Assembly (NCBI GenBank): GCA_021730905.1
Contig: JAKFYK010000085.1
Location: 36,188-100,187, forward strand
Length of the DNA stretch: 64,000 bases
Origin: Betaproteobacteria bacterium
GTDB lineage: Bacteria; Pseudomonadota; Gammaproteobacteria; Burkholderiales; SG8-41
Direction of reading: 5' to 3'
Shown here piece by piece: positions 9,476 to 18,556 of this stretch; the first letter of the stretch is position 1, and every line of letters starts with the position of its first letter. The notes under the pieces were generated by a model. That model was not told the DNA's origin. It made no database searches and saw only the letters and a program-made list of their open reading frames with translations. A program made the position numbers and the translations under genes.

Positions 9476-10429
9476 TCAAGCGCCCAGCAGCAGTCGCGTC
9501 AGCATGCCCAGCGCCGCGAGCATGAATGCCATACCCAGAAACTCTGGCGCGCGAAATATTCGCAGCTTCGCGGATATCGTTTCAAGCAGCGCGAGCCCGG
9601 CGCCGACGATGCCAAGCTTGATGATCAGCACCACTATGGCCGTCGGCAGCGCCTGCCATGCGCCCGCCTCGGCAATGCCCCAGGGCGCGAACAACGCGAT
9701 GCCTATCGCACAGTAGGTGGTAAATTTGATCGCGGTGGCCCATTCAATCAGCGCAAGATGCCGCCCGGAATATTCCAGGATCAGCGCTTCATGAATCATG
9801 GTGAGTTCCAGGTGCGTGGCGGGATTATCGATGGGAATGCGCGCGTTTTCTGCCAGTAGCACCATCACAAATGCTACCGCGGCAAACGCCAGGCTGGGAT
9901 ACAGCGCGAATTCCCGGTGCGCCAGCGTGTCCACAATGACGTTCAGTGAGCTCGATTGCACGATCAGCAGCGGCGTGAAAAACACCATCAGCAGCGCTGG
10001 TTCCGACAAACTCGCCACCAGCATCTCGCGCCGCGCACCAAGGCTGCCGAACGAGGTGCCGACATCCATAGCCGCCAGCGCCGAGAATACCCGCGCCAGC
10101 GCAAACACACCCACCAGCGCAATTACGTCGGCGGCCGGTGCAAACAGCAGATTGGTCTCGATGATCGGCACCACGCTCGCCGCGAGCACCATGCAGCCAA
10201 ACTGGATATAGGGCGCGCTGCGAAACACCGCCGATGCGTTGTGCGCCAGCAACGCATCCTTGTCGAACAGCTTGAGCAGCACGCGGTACGGCTGCAGCAG
10301 GCCCGGCCCGCTGCGGTTCTGCAGCCATGCCCGGCACTGGCCGACCCAGCCCAGCATCAGTGGCGCGATCAGCACCACCAGCAGGGTTTGCGTAAGCTGC
10401 GACAGGAATGATGCAATCGTTGATAACAT
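9476..10429 (-). CDS. hyfC: HyfC-like membrane subunit (NuoH-related)
   Basis: Membrane subunit homologous to NuoH and HycD, which anchors the soluble module to the membrane arm. Signatures include NRSGPGLLQPYR near the N-terminus and the acidic loop NPATHLELTMIHEALILEYSG, equivalent to the NuoH quinone-site loop. The frame stays open to 10531, but ATG 10429 (MLSTIASFLSQ) gives the family-sized 317 residues. It also leaves an 11-base gap after hyfB instead of an overlap. About eight membrane helices are expected. Confidence 0.9.
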   Translation of the reverse strand: MLSTIASFLSQLTQTLLVVLIAPLMLGWVGQCRAWLQNRSGPGLLQPYRVLLKLFDKDALLAHNASAVFRSAPYIQFGCMVLAASVVPIIETNLLFAPAADVIALVGVFALARVFSALAAMDVGTSFGSLGARREMLVASLSEPALLMVFFTPLLIVQSSSLNVIVDTLAHREFALYPSLAFAAVAFVMVLLAENARIPIDNPATHLELTMIHEALILEYSGRHLALIEWATAIKFTTYCAIGIALFAPWGIAEAGAWQALPTAIVVLIIKLGIVGAGLALLETISAKLRIFRAPEFLGMAFMLAALGMLTRLLLGA

Positions 10430-10440
10430 GAATATGACGA

Positions 10441-12453
10441 TCAGCGCACGAAGAGCAGCAACGCCAGCAGCGTTGCAAAGCTGTACAGCAAATACAGGTG
10501 AATGCGCCCGTGCTGCAAGATGCCTATCCACGACGCGACACGTTCATTCGCCCGCGCGACCGGCACATAGAGCCAGTGCCACAATCGGTCTTCGATCGTA
10601 TTGGCATACACCGGCGCTTTACTGAACGGATCCGGCATCTGCCGTCGCACGCTGAAAAAAGGCTCGAAGATCTGCGTAATCGGCTGGCCGAAACCCTCGG
10701 CGGTATCCTGCATGCGCGATGTCTGCTCGGGAAAGCCGCAATCCCATGCCGCGCCGCGCCGCACCCGGCCGTGATAAAACCCGCGCACCGTGAAAAACGT
10801 CACCAGCAGCGTGCCAACGATACCCAGCAGGAACAGCAGCGGTCCGTAACTCGCGCGTTCCGCCGCCACTGGCGCAAACAGCAGCCAACTGTTGCCGGAA
10901 ATCGCCGCGCTCAAGGTGAAATTCACCAGCGACAAGGTCACATGATCCAGCAGCAGTACGATCGCCATCGGAAACAGTCCAAGCGCGATACAGCCCGCAG
11001 CAAACCAAGCCATTCCAATACGCTCCCATATGCCCGCATCGCGCGCGCTGCTCAATTTTTCTTCGCGCTGCTGACCCAGAAAGATCACGCCGTAGAATTT
11101 GACCATCACGTATCCCGACAGTGCGGCGGCCAATACCAGCGCGGCAGAACCGAGCGGCACCAGCATATTGAGGTACGGGTTGGGCAATCCGGGCGAAAAC
11201 AAAAAGGCCTGTAACAACAGCCATTCCGAGACAAATCCATTCAGCGGCGGCAATCCCGCGATAGCCAGCGCGCCCACCAGCGACAACCCGGCAACCCATG
11301 GCATGTTGCGGATCAACCCGCCGAGCTTCCCCAGGTTGCGCTCTTGCGTGGAATGCAGCACCGAGCCGGTGCCTAAAAACAGCAGGCTCTTGAAAAACGC
11401 ATGATTGAGGCAATGATACAGCGTCGCTACCAGCGCGAGCGCCGCGAGATGCGGATTGCTGTAGGCGTGAAAAATAATGGCAAGCCCGATGCCCGCGACG
11501 ATGATGCCGATGTTTTCGATGGACGAGTAGGCGAGCAGGCGCTTCATGTCGCTTTGCACGGCGGCGAACATCACGCCAAACAGCGCGGTCATCAACCCCA
11601 GCACCAGCGCCACCACGCCCCACCACCAGATTTGTATGGGTAGCAGATCGAACGTCACACGCAGCAACCCATAGATCGCGGTCTTCAGCATCACACCGCT
11701 CATCAGCGCCGACACCGGCGAGGGTGCCGCAGGATGCGCCTCGGGCAACCACACGTGCAAGGGCAGCAGTCCCGCTTTGGCGCCAAAGCCAAACAGTGCG
11801 AGCAGGAACGCAGTGCTTGCCCAGAATACCGACAGTTCACTGGAACGCAACGCATCAAACGTGTACTGCCCGGCGCCACCGTGCATCACGCCGAAACACA
11901 GCAACAGGGCAATCGCGCCGATGTGAGCAATCAACAGATAAAGAAATCCGGCGCGGCGGATTTCAGCGATCTTGTGACTGGTGGTAACCAGAAAATAGGA
12001 CGACAGCGCCATGGTTTCCCACGCCACCATGAAAAGATAGGCATCGTCCGCCAGCATTACCATCACCATGCTGGCTAGAAATACGTGATATTGCAGGCAC
12101 AAAAGACCGGGCACAGTGCCTTCGCCGCGGCGGAAATATCCCGCCGAAAACAACGATACGCCCAGCGCAACAGCGCCAACCAGCGCCACGAAAAACGCAG
12201 ACAGCGCATCCAGCCGCACATGGAAAGGCAAGTCCGGCAGGCCCAGCGGCAGCACCAGGGTAACCGCATCGATGCGTATGGAAAACACTGCCGCGAGCAC
12301 CAGCAACGCGCCACCGATCGCGCCTATCGGAAACAGCACACGGCTCACAAAGCGCAGGCTGGTGGGGCGCAACAGGCCGGCTACACCGATCAGCAGCCAA
12401 AGCAGCACGACGCCCAGTATCAGGTCCAGAGGTGCAGCATCAAACGGATACAC
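10441..12453 (-). CDS. hyfB: HyfB-like antiporter-type membrane subunit (NuoL/HycC-related)
   Basis: First gene of the operon, 670 residues, with about 16 hydrophobic segments. The antiporter signatures are WETMALSSYFL (intramembrane Glu) and GFGAKAGLLPLHVWLPEAH (Lys on the broken helix). The last 150 residues carry a charged linker and a final hydrophobic helix, as in HycC/HyfB. The apparent start is GTG 12453 (MYPFDAAPLDL), with no clear Shine-Dalgarno sequence. The operon order is hyfB-hyfC-hyfE-hyfF-hyfG-hyfI. There is no hyfA or hyfH ferredoxin gene, no hyfD, no formate dehydrogenase and no hyp maturation gene in the window. Confidence 0.9.
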   Translation of the reverse strand: MYPFDAAPLDLILGVVLLWLLIGVAGLLRPTSLRFVSRVLFPIGAIGGALLVLAAVFSIRIDAVTLVLPLGLPDLPFHVRLDALSAFFVALVGAVALGVSLFSAGYFRRGEGTVPGLLCLQYHVFLASMVMVMLADDAYLFMVAWETMALSSYFLVTTSHKIAEIRRAGFLYLLIAHIGAIALLLCFGVMHGGAGQYTFDALRSSELSVFWASTAFLLALFGFGAKAGLLPLHVWLPEAHPAAPSPVSALMSGVMLKTAIYGLLRVTFDLLPIQIWWWGVVALVLGLMTALFGVMFAAVQSDMKRLLAYSSIENIGIIVAGIGLAIIFHAYSNPHLAALALVATLYHCLNHAFFKSLLFLGTGSVLHSTQERNLGKLGGLIRNMPWVAGLSLVGALAIAGLPPLNGFVSEWLLLQAFLFSPGLPNPYLNMLVPLGSAALVLAAALSGYVMVKFYGVIFLGQQREEKLSSARDAGIWERIGMAWFAAGCIALGLFPMAIVLLLDHVTLSLVNFTLSAAISGNSWLLFAPVAAERASYGPLLFLLGIVGTLLVTFFTVRGFYHGRVRRGAAWDCGFPEQTSRMQDTAEGFGQPITQIFEPFFSVRRQMPDPFSKAPVYANTIEDRLWHWLYVPVARANERVASWIGILQHGRIHLYLLYSFATLLALLLFVR

Positions 12454-12478
12454 TGTGGTTGTCGCGGCTAGAGTGGGG

Positions 12479-12504
12479 CCCGGTACTGGTTCAACCGCAC
12501 CGGG
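12479..12504. promoter_or_regulatory. Inverted repeat upstream of hyfB (terminator stem or operator)
   Basis: CCCGGT and ACCGGG arms of six bases flank a 14-base loop, in the 133 bp between the DsrE-like gene and hyfB, both on the minus strand. No T-run follows on either strand, so an intrinsic terminator is doubtful. It could be a weak stem ending the DsrE-like transcript or a protein-binding site for hyfB. Confidence 0.25.
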
Positions 12505-12586
12505 TAAGGGCGCATTGTAGTCTGTTTGCGGCGACCGAGAAAAGCCGCGGCAGAGGCCTGGATCAACTACGCAATCTCACCTACTG

Positions 12587-13015
12587 CTATGGCCGCAAAT
12601 ACGCATAACCCTCGCGCTGTTGCAGCCGCGTGATCTCCGCAACCCCGGAAGGCACGAACGTCACTTCCGGGATGAACCCTTTGCGTTCGAGCTTGCGGTT
12701 TCTCAGCGTGATCTCGCACACATCGAATTTCACGCCACGCGCCTTGAGTTCCTCCACGGGAATATGGTACGGATTGCCATTAACGTCTTTTTTGCCGTCC
12801 ATCAAAAAATCCACACCCATCGCGTGCGTCACAACCACGATTTTCACTTTCGGATTCACTTCAAGGTGATTGTTGATATTGCGCATCGCTGCCGTGGCGT
12901 TGGCGGCATCATTCACGTGATAGACGACCTTGTCTTCCTGCGCCTGCGCTGCTCCCGCAAGCGCAAGAACACCGGCCATACCCGCCAGCAGCATTTTCAG
13001 AAATCCGATTTTCAT
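12587..13015 (-). CDS. Exported DsrE/DsrF-like family protein
   Basis: 142 residues with an N-terminal signal peptide (MKIGFLKMLLAGMAGVLALA, cleavage after AQA). The rest has the DsrE/F-like Rossmann-type fold: VVYHVND, KIVVVTHAMGVDFL, and the CxxxLxxR motif (VCEITLRNRKL) where family members keep a conserved cysteine. Start ATG 13015 is preceded by GGAG at six-base spacing; in-frame ATGs at 13021 and 13027 are less well placed. Cytoplasmic DsrE proteins relay sulfur, while the exported relatives have no established role. It lies upstream of hyfB on the same strand and is divergent from the acylphosphatase gene. Confidence 0.8.
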   Translation of the reverse strand: MKIGFLKMLLAGMAGVLALAGAAQAQEDKVVYHVNDAANATAAMRNINNHLEVNPKVKIVVVTHAMGVDFLMDGKKDVNGNPYHIPVEELKARGVKFDVCEITLRNRKLERKGFIPEVTFVPSGVAEITRLQQREGYAYLRP

Positions 13016-13087
13016 ACGCATCTCCATCGAAATTTGTAGAATACCCGCACACCTTACGGCACACCGGCTTGAAGCGCAATCGTTCGC

Positions 13088-13360
13088 ATGCAAACCAGAC
13101 ACCTCGTCATCACCGGCCGCGTGCAAGGCGTGGGATTCCGCTACTACATGGAATATAAGGCGCGGCAATTCCACGTCACCGGCTGGGTGCGCAACCGCCG
13201 CGACGGCAGCGTCGAAGCCATGATTCAGGGCACGCCGGAAAACGTTGCGGCGATGATCGTGCGCGCGCATCGCGGACCGCCCAAGGCATCGGTTGACGCG
13301 GTGGGCGTGAGCGAAGGCTCGGGAGAATTTTCGAAATTCGTCGCCCGCCCCACCGCATAA
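13088..13360 (+). CDS. acyP: Acylphosphatase
   Basis: Small cytosolic enzyme hydrolysing the carboxyl-phosphate bond of acylphosphates. Its 90 residues carry the family signatures: GRVQGVGFR (phosphate-binding loop with the catalytic Arg), GWVRNRRDGSVEA (catalytic Asn), and a C-terminal segment FSKFVARP. The start ATG 13088 gives MQTRHLVITG, the usual beginning. It is alone on the plus strand, between the divergent DsrE-like gene and the convergent TPR gene. Confidence 0.95.
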   Translation: MQTRHLVITGRVQGVGFRYYMEYKARQFHVTGWVRNRRDGSVEAMIQGTPENVAAMIVRAHRGPPKASVDAVGVSEGSGEFSKFVARPTA

Positions 13361-13386
13361 CGCGTCAGCTTTGTGCGCCTGCGCAG

Positions 13387-14094
13387 CTACGCTCTCGCCG
13401 ATGCTTGTTTCTGGATTTCAGCCGCGCGCGCGCGATGCTTCGCCGCCTCCTCCTTGCGCCCCAGCGCCTCGCAAACCTCGGCCAGATTATTCAAGGTATG
13501 CGCGACGCTCTGATTCATCGGCCCCAGGGTTTTTTCTTTCATCGCCAGCGCCCGGCGCAGATACAGTTCAGCCTCCTTGTAGCGCGCCTGCAACTGCAGA
13601 TTGGCGCCCAGGTTATTCAGCGCGCTGGCGGTCTTCGGATCATCGCCATGCACTTTCTCGAAAATCGGCAGCACCGTTCGCTGCAATTTCTCGGCTTCGG
13701 CATACTTTTTTTGCGCCTGCACCACGTCGGCAAGGTTAAGCATGGTGAGCGCGGTGGAAGGATGCGCCGCGCCGAGCGCTTTTTCGCGTATCGCCAGCGC
13801 CCGCCAATAGTGCTTTTCGGATTCCTCGAAACGTTTCTGGAAACGCAGCACCAGTGCCAGATTGCCCAGACTGGCCGCGGTGTTTTGATGCGCGCTGCCA
13901 AAGGTTTTTTCAGCCTCTGCGATGGCATTGCGCGCGAGTTGTTCGGCCTGCTTCAGCGCGCCGCCCATCAGGTGCGGCATCACCTGATCGTTGAGCGCTT
14001 TCCACTCGTTCTCGCCGGCGCTTGCGGCCGTACTGAGCAGCATGCTCCAGGATAAAATAAATACCTTTAAAAACAAATACTTATTGATGTCCAT
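13387..14094 (-). CDS. Exported tetratricopeptide-repeat protein
   Basis: 235 residues: an N-terminal hydrophobic segment (MDINKYLFLKVFILSWSMLL, then STAASA) that looks like a signal peptide, followed by four or five kinesin-light-chain-type TPRs (for example ALNNLGANLQLQARYKEAEL and HTLNNLAEVCEALGRKEEA). This suggests a periplasmic scaffold; no partner is evident. ATG 14094 overlaps the end of dnaE by 14 bases, implying translational coupling. The codons for NKYLFLKVFIL come from the AT-rich repeat, so the signal peptide appears to be built partly from that element. Confidence 0.75.
   Translation of the reverse strand: MDINKYLFLKVFILSWSMLLSTAASAGENEWKALNDQVMPHLMGGALKQAEQLARNAIAEAEKTFGSAHQNTAASLGNLALVLRFQKRFEESEKHYWRALAIREKALGAAHPSTALTMLNLADVVQAQKKYAEAEKLQRTVLPIFEKVHGDDPKTASALNNLGANLQLQARYKEAELYLRRALAMKEKTLGPMNQSVAHTLNNLAEVCEALGRKEEAAKHRARAAEIQKQASARA
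14051..14084 (-). repeat. AT-rich repeat, copy 3, at the dnaE stop and TPR-gene start
   Basis: On the minus strand it reads ATAAGTATTTGTTTTTAAAG and continues GTATTTATTTTATC. Its TAA (14083-14081) is the stop codon of dnaE. In the overlapping frame the same bases encode the first part of the TPR protein's signal peptide. The core matches copy 9 over TAAGTATTTGTTTTTAAA. Confidence 0.8.
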
Positions 14095-17000
14095 TGGAAT
14101 AGATCAAGCGCACGTTCTCGGGCTTCAGCCACTCACCGAGCGACGCGATCAACTCGTCGCGCGGATGCACTTTCCAGTCCTCACCAAGGCTGATTTCACA
14201 GCGTGCATCCCCGCTGCAGTACTCGATGGCGACCGGACACGGGCCGTTCAGATGCGGCGTCAGCAGCGCGCGCAGCTTGTCGCCCGACGACTGGCCGTTG
14301 CAGCTGATCCTGAGTACGCGCGCAAATTGTTCGCGCGCCTTTTGCAGGTCGAACAGTTTCTCCGCAGAAATGCGCAGGCTTTGTGAAAATTCATCGAAAG
14401 TCACCTTGCCTTCGACCACCAGCAATTGGTCTTCTTTTAGCCAGTGGCGATGCTGCTCGAATAATTCATTGAACACCGTGAGCTCGAGGCGCGCGTAGCT
14501 GTCATCCAGCACCAGCACCGCCATGCGTCCGCGTCGTGTCATCTGGATGCGCTGGCTCACGATAATGCCCGACAGCATCACCGGATGCGGCTGGGGGCTG
14601 ACCTGATCAAGACGCGTCGGCGCGAAACCCCGCAGTTCCCCTTCGTAGCTGCGGAAAGGATGTCCCGAAAAATAAAATCCCAGCGCAGCTTTTTCCTGTT
14701 TCAGCCGTTCAAGATCGTTCCAGCACGGCACGGCAGCCAGATGCACGGTCGGCCGATGATCTTCGACGTCGCCGAACAGATTGGTCTGGTTTGCGCTGCG
14801 GCTCGCCTGCTCCGCGCTTTCCAGCGCCATGCCTACCGACGCCAGCAACGCCGCGCGGTTGCCATCCACGCTGTCGAATGCCCCGGCACGCACCAGCGAC
14901 TCAACCACCCGCCGGTTGACGACGCGCTTGTCGACGCGGTGACAAAAATCAAACAGGTCCCGGTACGGGCCGCCGCCCTCGCGCACCTCAATGAGGTGAT
15001 TGATTGCGCCTTCGCCGGTGCCCTTGACTGCACCGAGTCCGTAACGGATGCGCTTTCTGTCCACGGGCGCAAAGCGATAACCACCGCTGTTGACATCCGG
15101 CGCGAGAATTTCCATGCCGTTGGCCAGCGCATCTTCGTGAAACTGCTGCACCTTGTCGGTGTCGTTCATCACCGCCGACAAGTTGGCCGCCATGAACGCC
15201 GCCGCGTGATGCGCCTTCAGATACGCGGTCTGATAAGCGACCAGCGCATAGGCCGCCGCATGCGACTTGTTGAAACCGTAGCCGGCAAACTTCTCCATCA
15301 AGTCAAAAAGCTCGTCCGCTTTGCGCGGCGACAAGCCGTTCTTCGCCGCGCCCTCGGCGAAGATACTGCGCTGCTCGGCCATTTCTTCGGGCATCTTCTT
15401 GCCCATCGCGCGCCGCAGCAGATCGGCGCCGCCGAGACTATAGCCGCCGATGATCTGCGCCATCTGCATCACCTGCTCCTGATAAATCATGATGCCGTAG
15501 GACTCAGCGAGGATGTCTTTGACGCGCGGGTCGGGATATTCGAAGCGCTTGCCATGTTTACGGTCGCAGAACTCGGGTATCAGTTCCATCGGGCCGGGGC
15601 GATACAGCGACACCAGGGCGATAATGTCGCCGAAGCGGTCGGGGCGCGCGCGCTTCAAAAGATCGCGCATGCCGCGCGATTCAAACTGGAATATCGCCGT
15701 GGTGTTGGCCGTGGCGAAAATCCTGTACGAAGCCGCATCGTCCAGCGGCAGTTCATGCAGCGCCAGTTTCGAATCGGGATCAAGCTGCTTGACGTAACGC
15801 ACTGCCCAATCGAGTACCGTCAGCGTCGTCAAACCCAAAAAGTCGAACTTCACCAGTCCGATGGCTTCGACGTCGTCCTTGTCAAATTGGCTGACAGCAG
15901 AGTCCGATGCATCGGCCACATACAATGGGCAAAAATCGGTCAGCTTGCCCGGCGCAATCAGCACGCCGCCTGCATGCATGCCGACGTTGCGCGTAAGACC
16001 TTCGACTTTTTCGGCGAGCGCCAGCAGTTCCGCCACTTCTTCTTCGTTTTTTTCGCGTTCTTTCAGTTGCGGTTCCATCTCGCGCGCCAGCGCGAGTGTG
16101 ATCAGTTTGCCGGGCTGAAACGGAATCAGTTTCGCCAGTTGATCGCAGAAGTTGTACGGCATTTCGAGCACACGCCCCACATCGCGCACCACCGCCTTGG
16201 CCGCCATCGTTCCAAACGTCACGATCTGCGACACGCTGTCCGCGCCGTAGCGCTGCTTGACGTAATCGATCACGCGATCGCGCCCGTCCTGGCAAAAGTC
16301 GATATCGAAGTCGGGCATCGACACACGTTCGGGATTCAAAAACCGCTCGAACAGCAGGTTGTAGCGCAGCGGGTCAAGGTCGGTAATGCCCAGACTGTAC
16401 GCCACCAGGGAACCCGCACCCGAACCGCGCCCCGGCCCCACCGGCACGCCGTTGTTCTTGGCCCAATTGATAAAATCAGCCACGATCAGAAAATAGCCAG
16501 GAAATCCCATTTGCAAAATCGTTTTGATCTCGAACGCCAACCGCTCGATGTAACGCGGCCGCTCGCGTTCGCGTGCTTCTGCGTCCGGATACAACACTTG
16601 CATGCGCTGGTTGAGACCCTCCTGCGCGCGCAGTTTCAGGTAATCATCGAGGCTTTCCTGGTTCGGCGTGGGAAACAGCGGCAGTTTGCTTTTACCCAGT
16701 TCCAGCACCAGATTGCAGCGCTTGGCGATTTCCACGCTGTTGGCAAGGGCTTCCGGCAGGTCTTTGAAAATATTGAATATTTCTTCCTGCGTCAAAAAGT
16801 ACTGCTGCTCGGAATAAAGCTTCGGCCGGCGCTGATCCGACAGCATGTAACCCTCGGAAATGCACACACGCGCTTCGTGGGCCCGAAAATCATCGGCGCG
16901 CAAAAACTGCACCGGATGTGTCGCTACTACCGGCAATTTCACTTGCGCCGCCAACTTCAGCGTACGCTGCACGCAGGTTTCGACCGGCACCACCGCCGCA

Positions 17001-17542
17001 CCCGCTGTCATCGCGCCCTCCCCCGGACGCTGCACTTCCATGTAAAAACGGCCGGGAAAAAGTTTTTCCCATGCGCGCGCGAGTCTGGCAGCGGCCTCGC
17101 TGCTGTCCGCGATCAGCGCTTGGCCGATATCGCCGTGGTGCGCACCGGATAACGCAATCAAGCCCCCGGTGCCCGACTCCATGAACCAGTCGCGCAGGAT
17201 TTCCGCGCGGCCGCGATACTGGTTGGAGCGGTACGCGCGCGTCAGCAAACTGCACAGGCGCAAATAGCCCGCGTGGCTCTGTGCCAGCAGCAGCAACCGG
17301 AACGGCTTGTCGCGATCCGTTTCATTCGTCAGCCACACATCGCAGCCGATAAGCGGCTTGACGCCCGCCGCGCGCGCCGCCGTATAAAACTTGACCATGC
17401 CAAACACGTTCGACAGGTCGGTCAGCGCCAGCGCCGGCATACCGTCCGCGGCAGCCGCGGCAACAGCATCGTCGATGCGCACAATGCCGTCAACGATGGA
17501 ATACTCGCTGTGCAAACGCAGGTGTACGAACTTGGGCTGCAT
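14081..17542 (-). CDS. dnaE: DNA polymerase III alpha subunit
   Basis: Catalytic subunit of the replicative polymerase. Its 1153 residues are close to E. coli DnaE (1160). Domains in order: PHP (HLRLHSEYSIVDG near the N-terminus), polymerase palm with GRGSGAGSLVAYSLGITDLDP and the catalytic aspartates in PDFDIDF near residue 405, fingers, helix-hairpin-helix region, and OB fold (VMLSGIIVSQRIQMTRRGR) followed by the tau-binding tail. ATG 17542 begins MQPKFVHLRLHSEYS. It ends ...YSNGHQ, with its stop codon inside repeat copy 3. It is followed by the overlapping TPR gene. Confidence 0.98.
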   Translation of the reverse strand: MQPKFVHLRLHSEYSIVDGIVRIDDAVAAAAADGMPALALTDLSNVFGMVKFYTAARAAGVKPLIGCDVWLTNETDRDKPFRLLLLAQSHAGYLRLCSLLTRAYRSNQYRGRAEILRDWFMESGTGGLIALSGAHHGDIGQALIADSSEAAARLARAWEKLFPGRFYMEVQRPGEGAMTAGAAVVPVETCVQRTLKLAAQVKLPVVATHPVQFLRADDFRAHEARVCISEGYMLSDQRRPKLYSEQQYFLTQEEIFNIFKDLPEALANSVEIAKRCNLVLELGKSKLPLFPTPNQESLDDYLKLRAQEGLNQRMQVLYPDAEARERERPRYIERLAFEIKTILQMGFPGYFLIVADFINWAKNNGVPVGPGRGSGAGSLVAYSLGITDLDPLRYNLLFERFLNPERVSMPDFDIDFCQDGRDRVIDYVKQRYGADSVSQIVTFGTMAAKAVVRDVGRVLEMPYNFCDQLAKLIPFQPGKLITLALAREMEPQLKEREKNEEEVAELLALAEKVEGLTRNVGMHAGGVLIAPGKLTDFCPLYVADASDSAVSQFDKDDVEAIGLVKFDFLGLTTLTVLDWAVRYVKQLDPDSKLALHELPLDDAASYRIFATANTTAIFQFESRGMRDLLKRARPDRFGDIIALVSLYRPGPMELIPEFCDRKHGKRFEYPDPRVKDILAESYGIMIYQEQVMQMAQIIGGYSLGGADLLRRAMGKKMPEEMAEQRSIFAEGAAKNGLSPRKADELFDLMEKFAGYGFNKSHAAAYALVAYQTAYLKAHHAAAFMAANLSAVMNDTDKVQQFHEDALANGMEILAPDVNSGGYRFAPVDRKRIRYGLGAVKGTGEGAINHLIEVREGGGPYRDLFDFCHRVDKRVVNRRVVESLVRAGAFDSVDGNRAALLASVGMALESAEQASRSANQTNLFGDVEDHRPTVHLAAVPCWNDLERLKQEKAALGFYFSGHPFRSYEGELRGFAPTRLDQVSPQPHPVMLSGIIVSQRIQMTRRGRMAVLVLDDSYARLELTVFNELFEQHRHWLKEDQLLVVEGKVTFDEFSQSLRISAEKLFDLQKAREQFARVLRISCNGQSSGDKLRALLTPHLNGPCPVAIEYCSGDARCEISLGEDWKVHPRDELIASLGEWLKPENVRLIYSNGHQ

Positions 17543-17648
17543 GGCGCTATTTTAGCGGCTTGTAAGGAGTTACTGCATAATCACAGCTCAACCCGCACCC
17601 GCTTTTCCCGAAGACTCCGTCGGGTACGCGCGCTCAAAGAAAAAGCAA

Positions 17649-18518
17649 ATGAAAACAAGCCGTTCCGAATTTCACGACATCCGCGGCATACGCCATCACG
17701 TGCGACTGTGGGGTGACACCGGCAGTCCGGCGCTTTTTTTGCTGCACGGCTGGATGGATGTTTCAGCATCGTTTCAGTTTCTGGTGGACGAATTGAAGCA
17801 CGATTGGCGGGTGATCGCGCCCGACTGGCGTGGTTTTGGGCTGAGTGACTGGACGCGCGAAGGCTACTGGTTCCAGGACTACTACGCCGATCTCGACGCG
17901 CTGCTCGACCTTTATACGCCCGGGGAACCGGCGCGCATCGTCGGCCACAGCATGGGCGGCAATATTGCCTGCACCTACGCGGGCATACGCCCGGCGCGCG
18001 TGACAAAGCTGGCATCGCTCGAAGGCTTTGGCATGGGGCGCGCGCGTGCCGACATGGCGCCGGGGCGCTATCAGCGCTGGCTCGAAGAATTAAGAGCGCC
18101 GCCGTCCTTCCGCCCCTACACAACGTTCGATGCGGTTGCCGAACGCCTGATGAAGAACAACCCGCGGCTCACCCGTGACAAGGCGGATTTCCTGGCGCAG
18201 CACTGGGCGCGGCGCACGGACAGCGGCGAGATTGTGCTCAACTTCGATCCGCGCCACAAGATCGTGAACCCGATATTGAGCCGCCTTGAAGAGCTGATCG
18301 AATGCTGGAAGCACGTGACCTGCCCCACGCTATGGGTGGTGACCAACGAGATCGATCCGCGCGGCTGGCGCAAGGACACGCCCACGCAAATGGCCGAGCG
18401 CAAAAACGCATTCAGGGACTTCCGCGAAGTCACCCTCGCGGATTGCGGACACATGATGCATCACGACCAGCCGGAACGGCTGGCCGCGATCATCGAGGCA
18501 TTTCTGCTGCGGGACTGA
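17649..18518 (+). CDS. Alpha/beta hydrolase
   Basis: 289-residue serine hydrolase fold. The oxyanion-hole HG is in LFLLHGWMDVSAS, the nucleophile is S101 in GHSMGGN, and the catalytic His lies in the late HHDQPERLA segment. The substrate is unknown. It is clearly paralogous to the hydrolase at 55996, sharing DVSASxQF, VIAPDWRGxGLxDW and HHDQPExLA. ATG 17649 begins MKTSRSEFHD. It is divergent from dnaE across 106 bp, and a GC-rich hairpin follows its stop. Confidence 0.85.
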   Translation: MKTSRSEFHDIRGIRHHVRLWGDTGSPALFLLHGWMDVSASFQFLVDELKHDWRVIAPDWRGFGLSDWTREGYWFQDYYADLDALLDLYTPGEPARIVGHSMGGNIACTYAGIRPARVTKLASLEGFGMGRARADMAPGRYQRWLEELRAPPSFRPYTTFDAVAERLMKNNPRLTRDKADFLAQHWARRTDSGEIVLNFDPRHKIVNPILSRLEELIECWKHVTCPTLWVVTNEIDPRGWRKDTPTQMAERKNAFRDFREVTLADCGHMMHHDQPERLAAIIEAFLLRD

Positions 18519-18520
18519 GC

Positions 18521-18547
18521 CGCGCACCGGGCGGGAAGCCCGGCGCG
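18521..18547. terminator. Possible bidirectional terminator hairpin
   Basis: CCGGGC-GGGAA-GCCCGG with further GCG pairing outside lies in the short gap between two converging genes. There is no clear T-run on either side, so it may be a stabilising 3' hairpin and not a classic intrinsic terminator. Confidence 0.4.
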
Positions 18548-18556
18548 GGTGACGCG

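Noticed and set aside
5252..12453. Calling the hyf operon a formate hydrogenlyase or NiFe hydrogenase
   Set aside because: The Ni-binding cysteines are absent and no formate dehydrogenase or maturation genes are nearby.
14585..17152. 855-codon open frame antisense to dnaE
   Set aside because: It mirrors the dnaE codons, has an Arg/His-rich composition with no domain motif, and dnaE is certain.
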